A stretch of 64,000 bases of DNA from Clostridiales bacterium. Its GTDB lineage: Bacteria; Bacillota; Clostridia; Christensenellales; Pumilibacteraceae. The stretch lies in assembly GCA_015055625.1 (NCBI GenBank), contig SVHU01000009.1, forward strand, positions 1 to 64,000, in the 5' to 3' direction. Made by a program: the position numbers and the translations under genes. Under the pieces are notes generated by a model. It ran no database searches, had not been told where the DNA came from, and saw only the letters and a list, made by a program, of their open reading frames with translations. This document shows, piece by piece, positions 31,354 through 40,622 of the stretch (position 1 is the first letter of the stretch; every line of letters begins with the position of its first letter).

Positions 31354-34300
31354 ATGAAATCAAAATTGATGCGTAAAATCGGAATTTTGATTGGATCAAT
31401 GCTTGCGATAGTAGTATGTTCGTTTGTTTCGTTCGGCTTTACTCAAAAGGGCGAAGTAACAAACGCGAGCGCGCAAACTACCGAGCAGGTATATTCGCTA
31501 TACGAGGAGGATTTTGATGATGTTACCACTCGTGTGGATATGGCGAACGGACACAACCATTCAAAAACTAGCGCGGACGGTTGGATTTATTCCAAAAAAT
31601 CCACTAACGGAAGCGCGTACGTAGAAAACGGAAGAATGTATTTTTCCGGAAGCGCGTACGACGTTATTTACCGCGACGGCGGACAGGTTTGGGGTAATTA
31701 TACTTTAGAGGCGGATATGTGCTATACTAATTCGACAGGTTGGGGCGGAATGCTTTTCAACGTTCAGTCGGATAAAAAGTGGCAAAAGGGCGGTGTGTCT
31801 ATCGGCGGTAAGGCGTCCATTAACGGATACGATACCAACAACTGGTCTAATAACGTAGCGGGCACAAATACCGGCTTTACGATAAGCGACACGCTTTCGG
31901 TTAATAATCCTTTCAGACTTAAGATTGTTGTAGAAAACAAAACGGCAACGTTGTATTATGCAGTATACAGCGGAAATACGCTTGGAGAGTGGAAAAAGGC
32001 TTTGAGTATCAGCAATATTCCTGCAAATGCTCAAACAGGCTCGATAGGATTTTTGACGAGCAACGGAAGTAATAACTTTGTTTCTTATTGGGTTGATAAC
32101 ATCAAGTGTTATTCTGATTCTACCGTATCTTACACCGAGAATTTCGATTCTTACGGCGACGTAACGTTTACAGCAAACGCCGTAAACACAGCAACAGGAT
32201 ATAATTATTTGATACATAAAACGGCAGGAACTGCGACCGTTACCGGAGGTCAGGTTGTATTTACCGGTGGATCTTCTCACGACGCGTTACTTTTTACAGC
32301 AAGTAAGAACTGGACTAACTATGCGTTTGAAGCGGACGTAACGTATATTACAAATACCGGCTGGACAGGACTTATGTTCCGTTCTACCGATCTTACCAAT
32401 TTCCAAAAGACGGCTATTACCGTAGATGATGCAAGTGGAAATAATAGCGCTGTAACAAACGGAAAATATAATGGCGCGTGGTACCTAAACACGGATGCAG
32501 ACGTATATAAAGTCGCATATAACGAAGCAAATATACAAGTAAACGTTAAGCACAGACTAAAAATAGTTGTAGAGGAAAACTCATCAAAGCTATATGTTGC
32601 TTATTATGACGCAGAGGGAAATCTTGGCGATTGGAATTTTGCAATAAGCCGTGAAAACAAATTACACTCTACTCAAATGAGCGGAATGATTGGTTTTATG
32701 GCAAACAATAAGTGCAAGATTGCGTTTGACAATGTAGTTGTTCACCGTGGAAGCGACAGACTGACAACCCCTGTTCATAATTACAACTTTGTAAACGGAA
32801 CTAACGACTGCGTAGAGGGTGGGCTTAAAGACCACTATACTTGTAGCGGTTGCGATAAGTTGTTTATAAAGAATGGCGAAGCGTACGTAGAGGTGGAGGA
32901 AAAAGACCTCGAGCTGGAAGCTGAAGGACACGATTACGTGTTCGTGGAAGAAGTTCCTGCAACAGTAGAAGCAGAAGGCGTAAAAGAGCATTACGAATGT
33001 AGCGCTTGCGGAAAGCTTTTTGTGGAAGAGAGTGGAGAAAAGAAAGAGGTTAGCGAAGAAGAGCTCAGGATTGAAAAGCTTGCACCCGTTCAAAAGATTG
33101 TTATTTATCAAGAAAACTTTGACGATATAACTACTCGCACAAGTATTGATCAAGGCGTAAATTATGCCGATTCTAGCGTGGGTGGATGGGTTTATTCCAA
33201 AAAATCTTCAAACGGAAACGCGTACGTAGAAAACGGAAGAATGTATTTTTCGGGAAGCGCATACGACGTTATTTATCGCGACGGCGGACAGGTTTGGGGT
33301 AATTATACCTTAGAAGCCGATATGTGCTATACGTCTGACATTGGTTGGGGCGGAATGCTTTTCAACGTTCAGTCGGACAAGAAGTGGCAAAAGGGCGGTG
33401 TGTCTATCGCCGGCAAAGCGTCTGTTAACGGATACGATACAAATTGGGTAAACGACATTAGCGGAGTAAATAAAGGCTTTACGATAAGCGACACTATTTC
33501 TCTTAATTCCCCCTTTAGACTTAAGATTGTAGTAGAAAACAAAAATGCGGATTTATATTACGCACTATACAATAACGGAGTATTGGGAGAGTGGAAGAAA
33601 GCAGTAAGCATCAGCAATATCCCTGCTTCTTCTCAAACCGGTTCGATAGGATTTTTGACAAGCAACGGAAGCTTAGCGTCTTATTGGGTAGATAACATCG
33701 AATGTTATTCTACTTCTACCGTATCGTTTAGCGAGGACTTCGAGTCTTATGGCGACGTTACGCTTACTGCAAACAACATCAATACAACTCTTGGTCTTAA
33801 TTACCTTATTCCAAGCGGAAAAACAGCAGGAACGGCGGTAATAAAAGACGGTCAGCTTGTGTTTACCGGTGGAAATTCTCACGACGGAATATTGTTCACC
33901 GCAGGAGCAAACTGGACTAACTACGAGTTTGAAGCGGACGTAACTTACCTAAACGGAAGTGGTTGGGCAGGACTTATGGTACGCTCTCATTCGGTTACTA
34001 ACTTTAGAAAAGCAGGCGTTACGGTAGATAATGCAAGCGGAGCAAATACCGCATCCATTAACGGAAAGAACAATAGTATGGAATGGTATAATAACGTTAG
34101 TGGTACCGATTTAGTTCCATACGATAAAGCTGTTATTCCTCTTAATACTAAGACTAGACTTAAAGTTGTAGTCGAAGAAAATTCTTCGAAAATGTATCTT
34201 GCATACTACACAGATGGAAAGCTTGGCGAGTGGGAGTACGTAATGGGTACTGAGGGAAGATTCCCCGACGGACAGATGAGCGGAAGCGTTGGATTTATGT

Positions 34301-37300
34301 CCAACAACAAGTGTCAGGTTGCTTTTGATAACGTAGTAGTTCGTAGAGGAAGCGATAGAATGACAGAGATTGTTCTTCCAAACGTTGCCGATATCTACGA
34401 GGTAGAAAGCGGAATAGTAAATCCCCCCATTGTTGTACAAAGTATGACTACCGCGTTACCTTCCATAGAGGGTGAACGTCCTGCGGTTTTACTTGTAGAG
34501 GTGGATGCTAACCTTAATATTTTAGATAATAAGGGAGCGGTTGTAAGCAATATTGATAACTTTATCGACACTTACAGAAATTCTCTTATCCCCGCGTTTA
34601 TTGTTGATTCTCAAGCAGAGGCTACTGCGCTTGCAACCAAGCTTAAAGATAAGAAACTTATTGACTGTTACGTTGTGGCGTCCTCGCAAAACGCAGGGCT
34701 TGTTCGTAGCGTAAGACTTGCAAACGACGTAACCAAACAAATTTCAGGCGCGTTGATATTTGATGATCTTAATAGCGTAAGCGCCAGAAAAGAGGCAAGA
34801 GCGCTTGTCGTAGACAATATGAGCTACGTGGCAATTTCTAAAGCTCTCCTATCAGAAGAGTCGGCGCATTACTTTAACGTCAGACAAATCGCTGTGTGGA
34901 GCATGGTAAGCAGTAAAGCGGACGTGTATAACGGCATTGCGTGTGGATATCACGGAATGGTAACCACTTCGCCCTCCCTTGTTTACGACGTGTACGAGAG
35001 CATTACCGACGTAACGGTTAGCGGAAAGCCTGTAATTATTGCTCACCGTGGCGCAAACAACCTTATTGCAGGAGGCCCGGCTTATCCCGAAAATACTATT
35101 ATGGGATACAAGGCTGCAATCGAGCAGTACGGTGTGGACGCTTTGGAGGTAGACGTTCGTATTAGCTCAGACGGATACTTGTTCTTGCTCCACGATCCAA
35201 CGCTTGACAGAACTACAAACGGTACCGGAAATGCAGCAAACTTGACGCTTGCTCAGCTTAAAGCTCTTACCGTGGATGAAGTTGCAGGAAAGGAAACTAA
35301 AATTCCTACCGTAGAAGAATTATTCGAGCTTATCAAAGGTACGGATATTGCTGTATACGCGCATATCAACGTAGCAACTGACACCGTGCTTGCATCGTTC
35401 AATCATTTGATTGATAAGTACAATTGCAGAGATAACGTGTTGTTCTTTATTAGTAACGTATACGCTGACGATTTTAATTCAACCGTAAGTCGTACCGTAT
35501 CTAACTTAGCATACTCTATTGAAAATGCTCCCGTTGTTAAAAACGGTTCGCTTTACACGTCCGGCGACGTTTCCAGTATGTTTGGCGGAAAGTCCAGTGA
35601 GCTTGGCGGAGTGGAAGCAATGAGAGGAAATCTCAACCTTTACAACTATCAGCCACTTTTCTATCCTTATTATAAGCAAGGAAATATGTGGTCTACCGAG
35701 TCTTTCTACTATCAGCTATCCGCGCGTGGATTCGTAAATACTCACTCCATTACTGACAGTCAGGCTACTATGGATACGGTTGCTCTTACGGGTTCCGGAG
35801 CGGTAGGATATTTGACGGATTGTATTCATTTGTGCGACGACTATCATTATACGGTAGACGTGAGCAATGCAACTTATCACGTAGGAGAGGTTGTTTCGCT
35901 CAATAGGCCTCTTAAGCTTATTAAGGGAATTGCAAACGTAGATTGTAACTTTATTACGCTTGAGGGGGACGAACTTGTTCTGACTTCTAAAGGCTATGCG
36001 CTTAGTGGAGCGGGAAGCACTACAATTGTGTTCTATGCTTCGCGCAAGGCGGACGGCGGTAGCGTATACACGGTATACAGCAAACCCGTTACAATCACTT
36101 ATACCGATCATTCTTACGTAAAACAAGCTGAAGAGGCTAAACAGTGTACTATAAACGGAACTAAAGAGCATTATAAATGTAATGATTGCGATAAGCTGTT
36201 TATTCTCGATAATGGCAACTACGTAGAAGTTAAAGCTTCCGATCTTGTAATACCTGCAAGCCACGAGCTTAAAGACGTAGAAGCAAAAGATAAGACTTGT
36301 ACCGAGGACGGATATACGGCGCACAAGGCATGTACCGAGTGTGATTATACCGAGGGCAAGGAAGTAATACCTGCAAGCCACGAGCTTAAAGACGTAGAGG
36401 CAAAAGATAAGACTTGTACCGAAGACGGATATACAGCGCATAAGGCATGTACCGAGTGTGATTACACCGAGGGCAAGGAAGAAGTACTTGCAGGACATGA
36501 GATTGCGGAAAACGTTAGCGACGAGTTTATTTACGTTAAAGCAACCTGTAAAAAACCTGCAAAATATTATAAGAGCTGTTCGGTATGTAAAGAAAAGAGC
36601 GACGAGTTTTTCGAGCACGGCGAGCCACTTGAGCACAACTATCAAGAAATCGTAAAGAGTGAAAATCGAGTAAGCTCAGCTACCTGTACTCAAAAGGCAA
36701 TATACTACAAGTCTTGCGCAGATTGCGGAGCGGTAAACAAAGACGAAACGTTTGAGTTTGGTCAGGTTGCAGAACACGATTGGAAAAATATCGTGGACGA
36801 CAAATATCTTGAAAACCATGCTACCTGCACTGAAAAAGCAAAGTACAAAGTATCTTGCGAAACTTGCGGAATTGCGCACGAGGAAGAAACGTTTACAAGC
36901 GGAAACGTTTTAGAACACGATTATGAGTATTCTAGCACGATAGCGCCTAATTGGAGCGAAAAGAAGAACGGATATGATTTGTGGGTATGTAAGCACGATA
37001 ACACACATACGCAGCAGAGAAATATCGTTAACTGGTATACGCTTTCCGCCCTTGTTCAGGTAGAGAATGGAAGCATTAACGGAGAGGCGAGAGTAACGGT
37101 AGAAAAGGGAACTGAAGTTACTGTTATTGCGAATACGTTAGAGGGAAAAGTGTTCAAATATTGGACTGTAAACGGCGAAACGGTAAGCGAAGAGAGCGAA
37201 TATACGTTTGTTGCAAACGACAATATAAAGGTAGTTGCAGTGTTCGAAAAGAAAGAAGAGAAGAAAGAATCTTCGTCTGGATGCGGAGCAAACGCAATGG

Positions 37301-37362
37301 AAATTTTTACTCTTATTGCAGGACTTGCAACGCTTGCATTTGTGTTCAAAAAAATCAAGTAA
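31354..37362 (+). CDS. Giant exported multidomain protein with GDPD domain, LamG-like repeats and a C-terminal Cys-TM anchor
   Basis: A 2002-residue protein. Residues 1-40 are a signal peptide (cut expected after NASA). Two tandem blocks of about 500 residues (45-510 and 585-1010) each hold two LamG/DUF1080-like jelly rolls (for example YVENGRMYFSGSAYDVIY) and a Cys-rich module (CSGCDKLF, CSACGKLF). A GDPD catalytic domain follows (about 1220-1490: IIAHRGA, YPENT, LEVDVRIS, LLHDPTLDRTT). Then come an Ig-like part, Cys-pair repeats including two 39-residue units, an InlB-type beta repeat (about 1898-1965) and a C-terminus with GCG, a hydrophobic helix and KKIK. It is probably cell-surface anchored; the GDPD domain would cleave glycerophosphodiesters such as teichoic-acid units or lipid head groups. 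Its own promoter and terminator; the DeoR gene follows. Confidence 0.85.
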   Translation: MKSKLMRKIGILIGSMLAIVVCSFVSFGFTQKGEVTNASAQTTEQVYSLYEEDFDDVTTRVDMANGHNHSKTSADGWIYSKKSTNGSAYVENGRMYFSGSAYDVIYRDGGQVWGNYTLEADMCYTNSTGWGGMLFNVQSDKKWQKGGVSIGGKASINGYDTNNWSNNVAGTNTGFTISDTLSVNNPFRLKIVVENKTATLYYAVYSGNTLGEWKKALSISNIPANAQTGSIGFLTSNGSNNFVSYWVDNIKCYSDSTVSYTENFDSYGDVTFTANAVNTATGYNYLIHKTAGTATVTGGQVVFTGGSSHDALLFTASKNWTNYAFEADVTYITNTGWTGLMFRSTDLTNFQKTAITVDDASGNNSAVTNGKYNGAWYLNTDADVYKVAYNEANIQVNVKHRLKIVVEENSSKLYVAYYDAEGNLGDWNFAISRENKLHSTQMSGMIGFMANNKCKIAFDNVVVHRGSDRLTTPVHNYNFVNGTNDCVEGGLKDHYTCSGCDKLFIKNGEAYVEVEEKDLELEAEGHDYVFVEEVPATVEAEGVKEHYECSACGKLFVEESGEKKEVSEEELRIEKLAPVQKIVIYQENFDDITTRTSIDQGVNYADSSVGGWVYSKKSSNGNAYVENGRMYFSGSAYDVIYRDGGQVWGNYTLEADMCYTSDIGWGGMLFNVQSDKKWQKGGVSIAGKASVNGYDTNWVNDISGVNKGFTISDTISLNSPFRLKIVVENKNADLYYALYNNGVLGEWKKAVSISNIPASSQTGSIGFLTSNGSLASYWVDNIECYSTSTVSFSEDFESYGDVTLTANNINTTLGLNYLIPSGKTAGTAVIKDGQLVFTGGNSHDGILFTAGANWTNYEFEADVTYLNGSGWAGLMVRSHSVTNFRKAGVTVDNASGANTASINGKNNSMEWYNNVSGTDLVPYDKAVIPLNTKTRLKVVVEENSSKMYLAYYTDGKLGEWEYVMGTEGRFPDGQMSGSVGFMSNNKCQVAFDNVVVRRGSDRMTEIVLPNVADIYEVESGIVNPPIVVQSMTTALPSIEGERPAVLLVEVDANLNILDNKGAVVSNIDNFIDTYRNSLIPAFIVDSQAEATALATKLKDKKLIDCYVVASSQNAGLVRSVRLANDVTKQISGALIFDDLNSVSARKEARALVVDNMSYVAISKALLSEESAHYFNVRQIAVWSMVSSKADVYNGIACGYHGMVTTSPSLVYDVYESITDVTVSGKPVIIAHRGANNLIAGGPAYPENTIMGYKAAIEQYGVDALEVDVRISSDGYLFLLHDPTLDRTTNGTGNAANLTLAQLKALTVDEVAGKETKIPTVEELFELIKGTDIAVYAHINVATDTVLASFNHLIDKYNCRDNVLFFISNVYADDFNSTVSRTVSNLAYSIENAPVVKNGSLYTSGDVSSMFGGKSSELGGVEAMRGNLNLYNYQPLFYPYYKQGNMWSTESFYYQLSARGFVNTHSITDSQATMDTVALTGSGAVGYLTDCIHLCDDYHYTVDVSNATYHVGEVVSLNRPLKLIKGIANVDCNFITLEGDELVLTSKGYALSGAGSTTIVFYASRKADGGSVYTVYSKPVTITYTDHSYVKQAEEAKQCTINGTKEHYKCNDCDKLFILDNGNYVEVKASDLVIPASHELKDVEAKDKTCTEDGYTAHKACTECDYTEGKEVIPASHELKDVEAKDKTCTEDGYTAHKACTECDYTEGKEEVLAGHEIAENVSDEFIYVKATCKKPAKYYKSCSVCKEKSDEFFEHGEPLEHNYQEIVKSENRVSSATCTQKAIYYKSCADCGAVNKDETFEFGQVAEHDWKNIVDDKYLENHATCTEKAKYKVSCETCGIAHEEETFTSGNVLEHDYEYSSTIAPNWSEKKNGYDLWVCKHDNTHTQQRNIVNWYTLSALVQVENGSINGEARVTVEKGTEVTVIANTLEGKVFKYWTVNGETVSEESEYTFVANDNIKVVAVFEKKEEKKESSSGCGANAMEIFTLIAGLATLAFVFKKIK
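36253..36486 (+). repeat. Two 117-base tandem units inside the surface-protein gene
   Basis: Units start at 36253 and 36370 and differ by a few bases. Each encodes 39 residues with a Cys-Cys pair (CTEDGYTAHKACTECDYTEG in the middle). Confidence 0.9.
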
Positions 37363-37383
37363 CTTAAAGTAGCGAAAATGTCA

Positions 37384-37417
37384 AAAAGCGGTTGTTTTTA
37401 CAACCGCTTTTGCATTA
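37384..37417 (+). terminator. Terminator of the surface-protein gene
   Basis: AAAAGCGGTTGT (37384-37395) and ACAACCGCTTTT (37400-37411) are exact complements with a 4-base loop. Confidence 0.9.
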
Positions 37418-37442
37418 ATTTTACAATCTTCCGCTTTTCTGC

Positions 37443-37475
37443 TTGACATTGATTTTATATTGTATTATAATACAA
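37443..37475 (+). promoter_or_regulatory. DeoR promoter with a 16-base palindrome over the -10
   Basis: TTGACA (37443-37448), 17 bases, TATAAT (37466-37471). TTGTATTATAATACAA (37460-37475) is a perfect palindrome embedding the -10, suited to autorepression. Confidence 0.75.
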
Positions 37476-37553
37476 TAAGCAACAACGCGCATTAAATGAG
37501 CAAAATATGAGAGATTTGCACATTGTTGATAAAGTTTTAAGGAGAAAAACAGA

Positions 37554-38303
37554 ATGTTTAATGAAGAAAGAGAAACGCAAATCCTCAATATATTGCAGGA
37601 GAACAATTATTACGCAACGGTCGAGTACATAGCTCAATGCATACATATCAGTCCCTCGTCTGTAAGAAGGGATCTTAACAAGCTTGAAGCTAAGGGTATA
37701 GTAAAGAGAAGCTATGGTGGAGTGTCCTTACTTAGGGGCGATAGATCTATTGTTCCGTTTGCAATGCGTACGCACCGTAATATCGACCTTAAAAAGTCGA
37801 TTGCAAGAAAAGCCGTATCGCTTATAAAGGAAGGCGACGTTATTTTTATTGACGGCTCGTCTACCGCATACTTTTTGTCCGAATATTTGTCGGGATTTGA
37901 AAAGCTTAAGGTTATCACCAACGGGATAGACGCACTTACTTCGCTTACTAAATATCGCGTAGACGTATATTCTACGGGCGGAATGCTTTCTCCTCCCAAC
38001 CGTGCGGTACTTGTTGGAAACTTTGCGCAAGAAATGATTAATTCTGTACATGCAGATATTGTGTTCTTTTCCTCTCAAACAATGGATAGCGACGGAGTAG
38101 TATACGATTGCTATGAAGAGGAAAATCGTATTCGTCAGCTTATGATGAAAAATTCTTCAAGAAAGGTATTCCTTTGCGACAGCACCAAACTTTCTCAGCA
38201 ATCCACATTTAAGCTTTGTAACGTAAACGACGTGGACGATATCATTTGCGACAAGCCCCTAGACGACTACTTTACCGTTCCCGTAAAAGCAAGACTTCAC
38301 TAA
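37554..38303 (+). CDS. DeoR-family transcriptional regulator
   Basis: A 249-residue regulator. N-terminal winged helix (RETQILNILQENNYYATVEY, then SSVRRDLNKLEAKGIVKRSYGG) and the C-terminal DeoR sugar-phosphate sensor (IFIDGSSTAYFLSEYL, LKVITNG, VYSTGG). Such proteins usually repress sugar-phosphate catabolic genes until a phosphorylated sugar binds. It stands after the surface-protein gene with its own promoter and terminator. A broken copy of its 5-prime end flanks the same gene on the other side (31083), so the surface gene may have been bracketed by a duplication. Targets are unknown. Confidence 0.9.
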   Translation: MFNEERETQILNILQENNYYATVEYIAQCIHISPSSVRRDLNKLEAKGIVKRSYGGVSLLRGDRSIVPFAMRTHRNIDLKKSIARKAVSLIKEGDVIFIDGSSTAYFLSEYLSGFEKLKVITNGIDALTSLTKYRVDVYSTGGMLSPPNRAVLVGNFAQEMINSVHADIVFFSSQTMDSDGVVYDCYEEENRIRQLMMKNSSRKVFLCDSTKLSQQSTFKLCNVNDVDDIICDKPLDDYFTVPVKARLH

Positions 38304-38313
38304 AAAGCATATT

Positions 38314-38352
38314 AAATCCCATTCCTTATTATATATAGGGAGTGGGATTTTG
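38314..38352 (+). terminator. DeoR terminator
   Basis: AAATCCCATTCC (38314-38325) pairs with GGGAGTGGGATTT (38338-38350), with G-U pairs and a 12-base loop, then TTTT interrupted. Confidence 0.75.
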
Positions 38353-38880
38353 TGTGAAGGCGCACCAACGTAGACGGTGGACAGGTCCACTCCCAATATA
38401 TGCTCTTTAGTATTTTATTTATAAATGAGAGCAATTAGTTCTTTGAATTGATTGAATTTACAAGTTTTTAGAGCGAAGGCGCACACCCAATATACCAACG
38501 TAGACGTTGGATCCGAAATGTTGTGCTTTAACAAAGCAAGTAATTAAGTGTAGTTGGTTTCTTAACTTGCTGTCCACCGATTCACGAATCGCCCCACTAT
38601 GATAAAGCTAATCCACACCGAAAGGATTGGATAAGCTAATTATCTTTTCGCAATAAAATCCCTCAGACAAAACTGATAGTTTTGCCAGCTCCCTTTACAA
38701 AGGAGCCCTTATAAGGCTAATTCGTAAACGATATAGATGTAGGGGAGAGGTTTAACTCCTCCCGAAATCACGCAACAAAAAACGGAAGGACATATAGCCC
38801 TCCCCGCCAATTATACGATAAGTAATTATCTATGCAAATAATCAATCAGACTAATTTTCTAAAAAAAATTAAAAAAACTT
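38353..38880. repeat. Non-coding region of mixed dispersed repeats
   Basis: No gene is supported here. Two imperfect copies of a GAAGGCGCAC...CCAACGTAGACG element start at 38356 and 38475; CCAACGTAGACGTTGG (38495-38510) is a near-palindrome whose GACGTTGGATCCGA end recurs at 44834 and 44896. Around 38659-38715, CCCTCAGACAAAACTG and CCAGCTCCCTTTACAAAG resemble a repeat widespread in gut Clostridia. Several short hairpins (38537-38571, 38740-38763) fill the rest. Confidence 0.6.
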
Positions 38881-38891
38881 TTTAAAAACTC

Positions 38892-38943
38892 TTGACAAAT
38901 CCTTTTCGATATGCTATTATTAAGTAGTAATCATTCCTACTTA
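38892..38943 (+). promoter_or_regulatory. Fur/PerR-type promoter and operator
   Basis: TTGACA (38892-38897), 17 bases, TATTAT (38915-38920). Just downstream, TAAGTAG and CTACTTA (38921-38927, 38937-38943) form an inverted repeat whose core resembles a 7-1-7 PerR/Fur box (TAGTAAT, C, ATTCCTA). Confidence 0.7.
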
Positions 38944-38974
38944 TGAAATTCATTCAGGCAAAAGGAGGCGCGCT

Positions 38975-39343
38975 ATGAGATATTCGAAACAACGAGAAAC
39001 AATATACGACGTAGTGTGCTCGACTAAATGTCATCCAAATGCCGAGTGGGTATATAACGAGGTGCGAAAGGTTATTCCCGACATATCGCTTGGAACGGTT
39101 TATAGAAACCTAAATTCGCTTGTGGATGCAAGACGGCTGGATAGTCTGGAAACGGCGCTAAAGGAAGTTCATTTTGACGGAGATATGAGCGTTCACGCGC
39201 ATTTTGTATGTGATAAATGTTGTAAAATCTACGATATGGCGATACAGGCGCAAGTAAAGAATCCTGAAGGGTTTGAGGTCAGCCACGAAAAGCATATTTA
39301 TTATGGGCTTTGTAAAGACTGTAATAAAGCTGAGGCAAAATAG
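38975..39343 (+). CDS. Fur-family metal/peroxide regulator, PerR-like
   Basis: A 122-residue Fur-family repressor. The winged helix contains ISLGTVYRNLNSLVDA (about 33-48); the dimer domain has the regulatory HAHFVCDKCCKIYD (metal and zinc site) and a second Cys pair in YGLCKDCNK. Two CxxC pairs hold the structural zinc as in PerR. The Fur-box-like repeat in its promoter implies autorepression, and the next gene encodes a rubrerythrin, so a peroxide-sensing PerR role is more likely than iron control. Slightly shorter than usual (about 140). Confidence 0.85.
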   Translation: MRYSKQRETIYDVVCSTKCHPNAEWVYNEVRKVIPDISLGTVYRNLNSLVDARRLDSLETALKEVHFDGDMSVHAHFVCDKCCKIYDMAIQAQVKNPEGFEVSHEKHIYYGLCKDCNKAEAK

Positions 39344-39411
39344 GTTAAAATGCGGAAAATCCGCTTTAATAAAAAAGGTAAATAAAAAAAGTTTAACGGA
39401 GGTAAATAATT

Positions 39412-39942
39412 ATGAAAAGATGTTTAGTTTGTGGATGCGTAGTAGAAGACGGTGTTGAGGAGTGCCCCCAGTGCCACGTTAAGGGAAAGTTCGAAGCTAT
39501 CCCTGCAGAGAAAGAGGCTTGGGCTTGCGAGCACCACGTAGGTGATGGCAAGGTAGAGGACGAAATCATCGTAGCTGGACTTAAAGAGAACTTTATGGGC
39601 GAGTGCACCGAAGTTGGTATGTACCTTGCAATGGCAAGAGTTGCAGAGCGCGAGGGATATCCCGAGGTTGCAGAAGCTTTCAAAAGATACGCATACGAAG
39701 AGGCAGAGCACGCAGCAAAGTTTGCTGAACTTCTCGGCGAGGTAGTAACCGACAGTACCAAGAAGAACCTCGAGCTTCGTTATATGGCAGAAGGCGGAGC
39801 ATGCAAGGGTAAGCTTGATCTTGCAGTAAGAGCTAAACAGCTTGGTTACGACGCTATTCACGATACTGTTCACGAGATGGCAAAGGATGAAGCAAGACAT
39901 GGCGCAGGCTTTAAGGGACTTTTGGACAGACTCTTCAAATAA
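39412..39942 (+). CDS. Reverse rubrerythrin (rubredoxin-like domain first), peroxide reductase
   Basis: A 176-residue protein. The N-terminus binds iron through CLVCGCVV and CPQCH (residues 4-21), a rubredoxin-like module; the C-terminus is a ferritin-like four-helix bundle with the diiron ligands in [18 protein letters not shown] and DEARHGAGF. Domain order is the reverse of classical rubrerythrin, as in clostridial reverse rubrerythrins that reduce hydrogen peroxide with electrons from NADH via rubredoxin. It follows the PerR-like gene by 68 bases with a small GCGGA hairpin between, so they form one peroxide-response unit in an anaerobe. AACGGAGGT precedes the ATG. Confidence 0.9.
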   Translation: MKRCLVCGCVVEDGVEECPQCHVKGKFEAIPAEKEAWACEHHVGDGKVEDEIIVAGLKENFMGECTEVGMYLAMARVAEREGYPEVAEAFKRYAYEEAEHAAKFAELLGEVVTDSTKKNLELRYMAEGGACKGKLDLAVRAKQLGYDAIHDTVHEMAKDEARHGAGFKGLLDRLFK

Positions 39943-39974
39943 GATATAATCCTAAGAAAAATATTTCAATAGAC

Positions 39975-40016
39975 AAAAAACACGCTGTATTCAACAATGA
40001 GTACGGCGCGTTTTTT
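39975..40016 (+). terminator. Terminator of the rubrerythrin gene
   Basis: AAAAAACACGCTGTA pairs with TACGGCGCGTTTTTT around a 12-base loop, with a few wobbles or mismatches, ending in a T run. Confidence 0.8.
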
Positions 40017-40066
40017 AGCTTGTGTTATTGATAAAAAATGTGTAATTACAGATTGAAAATTAAAAG

Positions 40067-40101
40067 ACAAAGTATCTCGACATGTTATCGAGATACTTTG
40101 T
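40067..40101 (-). terminator. Perfect 14-base hairpin, probable end of the XRE gene
   Basis: ACAAAGTATCTCGA (40067-40080) and TCGAGATACTTTGT (40088-40101) are exact complements. On the minus strand it is followed by CTTTTAATTTT. Confidence 0.65.
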
Positions 40102-40230
40102 AAGTACTGCTACTATTATAGGATTGTTCTATTTTTTTAGAAAAAATCCACGAAATTTGAGAAAACTTAAATTAGCTCTTAAAATAAAGAACTCCCCTAG
40201 CGTCTTAAGTATGAATAAAATTAGGTTTAA

Positions 40231-40437
40231 TCAGTAATCTTTTCTACCCAGCAAATAGTCAACCGATACATCATAAAGGTCAGCAAGTCTAACGAGATTG
40301 GCAAGTGTGGGTTCCGCACCGCTATTCTCGTATCGGATGTAAGAAGGCTGTTTGATACCGAGCACAGTTGCAACTTGTGCTTGTGTGTAGCCAGCTTGCT
40401 TTCTCAATTCAAGAATGCGTTTACTAAAAGTTTCCAT
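40231..40437 (-). CDS. Small XRE-family helix-turn-helix regulator
   Basis: A 68-residue single-domain Cro/CI-type protein: QAGYTQAQVATVLGIKQPSY (14-33) is the helix-turn-helix, and the ending YDVSVDYLLGRKDY is standard for small XRE proteins. AGGAGG lies 5 bases before the ATG. Such small repressors control single genes or act with a partner; the only close neighbour on the same strand is the 26-residue gene at 40623. Target unknown. Confidence 0.9.
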   Translation of the reverse strand: METFSKRILELRKQAGYTQAQVATVLGIKQPSYIRYENSGAEPTLANLVRLADLYDVSVDYLLGRKDY

Positions 40438-40567
40438 GATTTCCTCCTATTTGTTATTGTTCGCTAAATAGTATACCAAAGTATTTAAGCTTTGTGTGCT
40501 TTTATAAGGAAAGTTTATAAAAATTTTTAAAATGTTGTGTTTTTTTAATAACGTATTGCCCTAAAAT

Positions 40568-40610
40568 AAACAAAAGGCATCTCTTTTAACAGAAACGCCT
40601 TTTGTTTTTT
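40568..40610 (-). terminator. Terminator of the 26-residue gene
   Basis: AAACAAAAGGC (40568-40578) and GCCTTTTGTTT (40597-40607) are exact complements around an 18-base loop, placed 13 bases beyond the stop of the small gene. Confidence 0.75.
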
Positions 40611-40622
40611 ACTTTTAACTTT

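Noticed and set aside
35716..36645. 309-codon minus-strand frame inside the surface-protein gene
   Set aside because: Antisense shadow; the plus strand has a signal peptide, clear domains and repeats.
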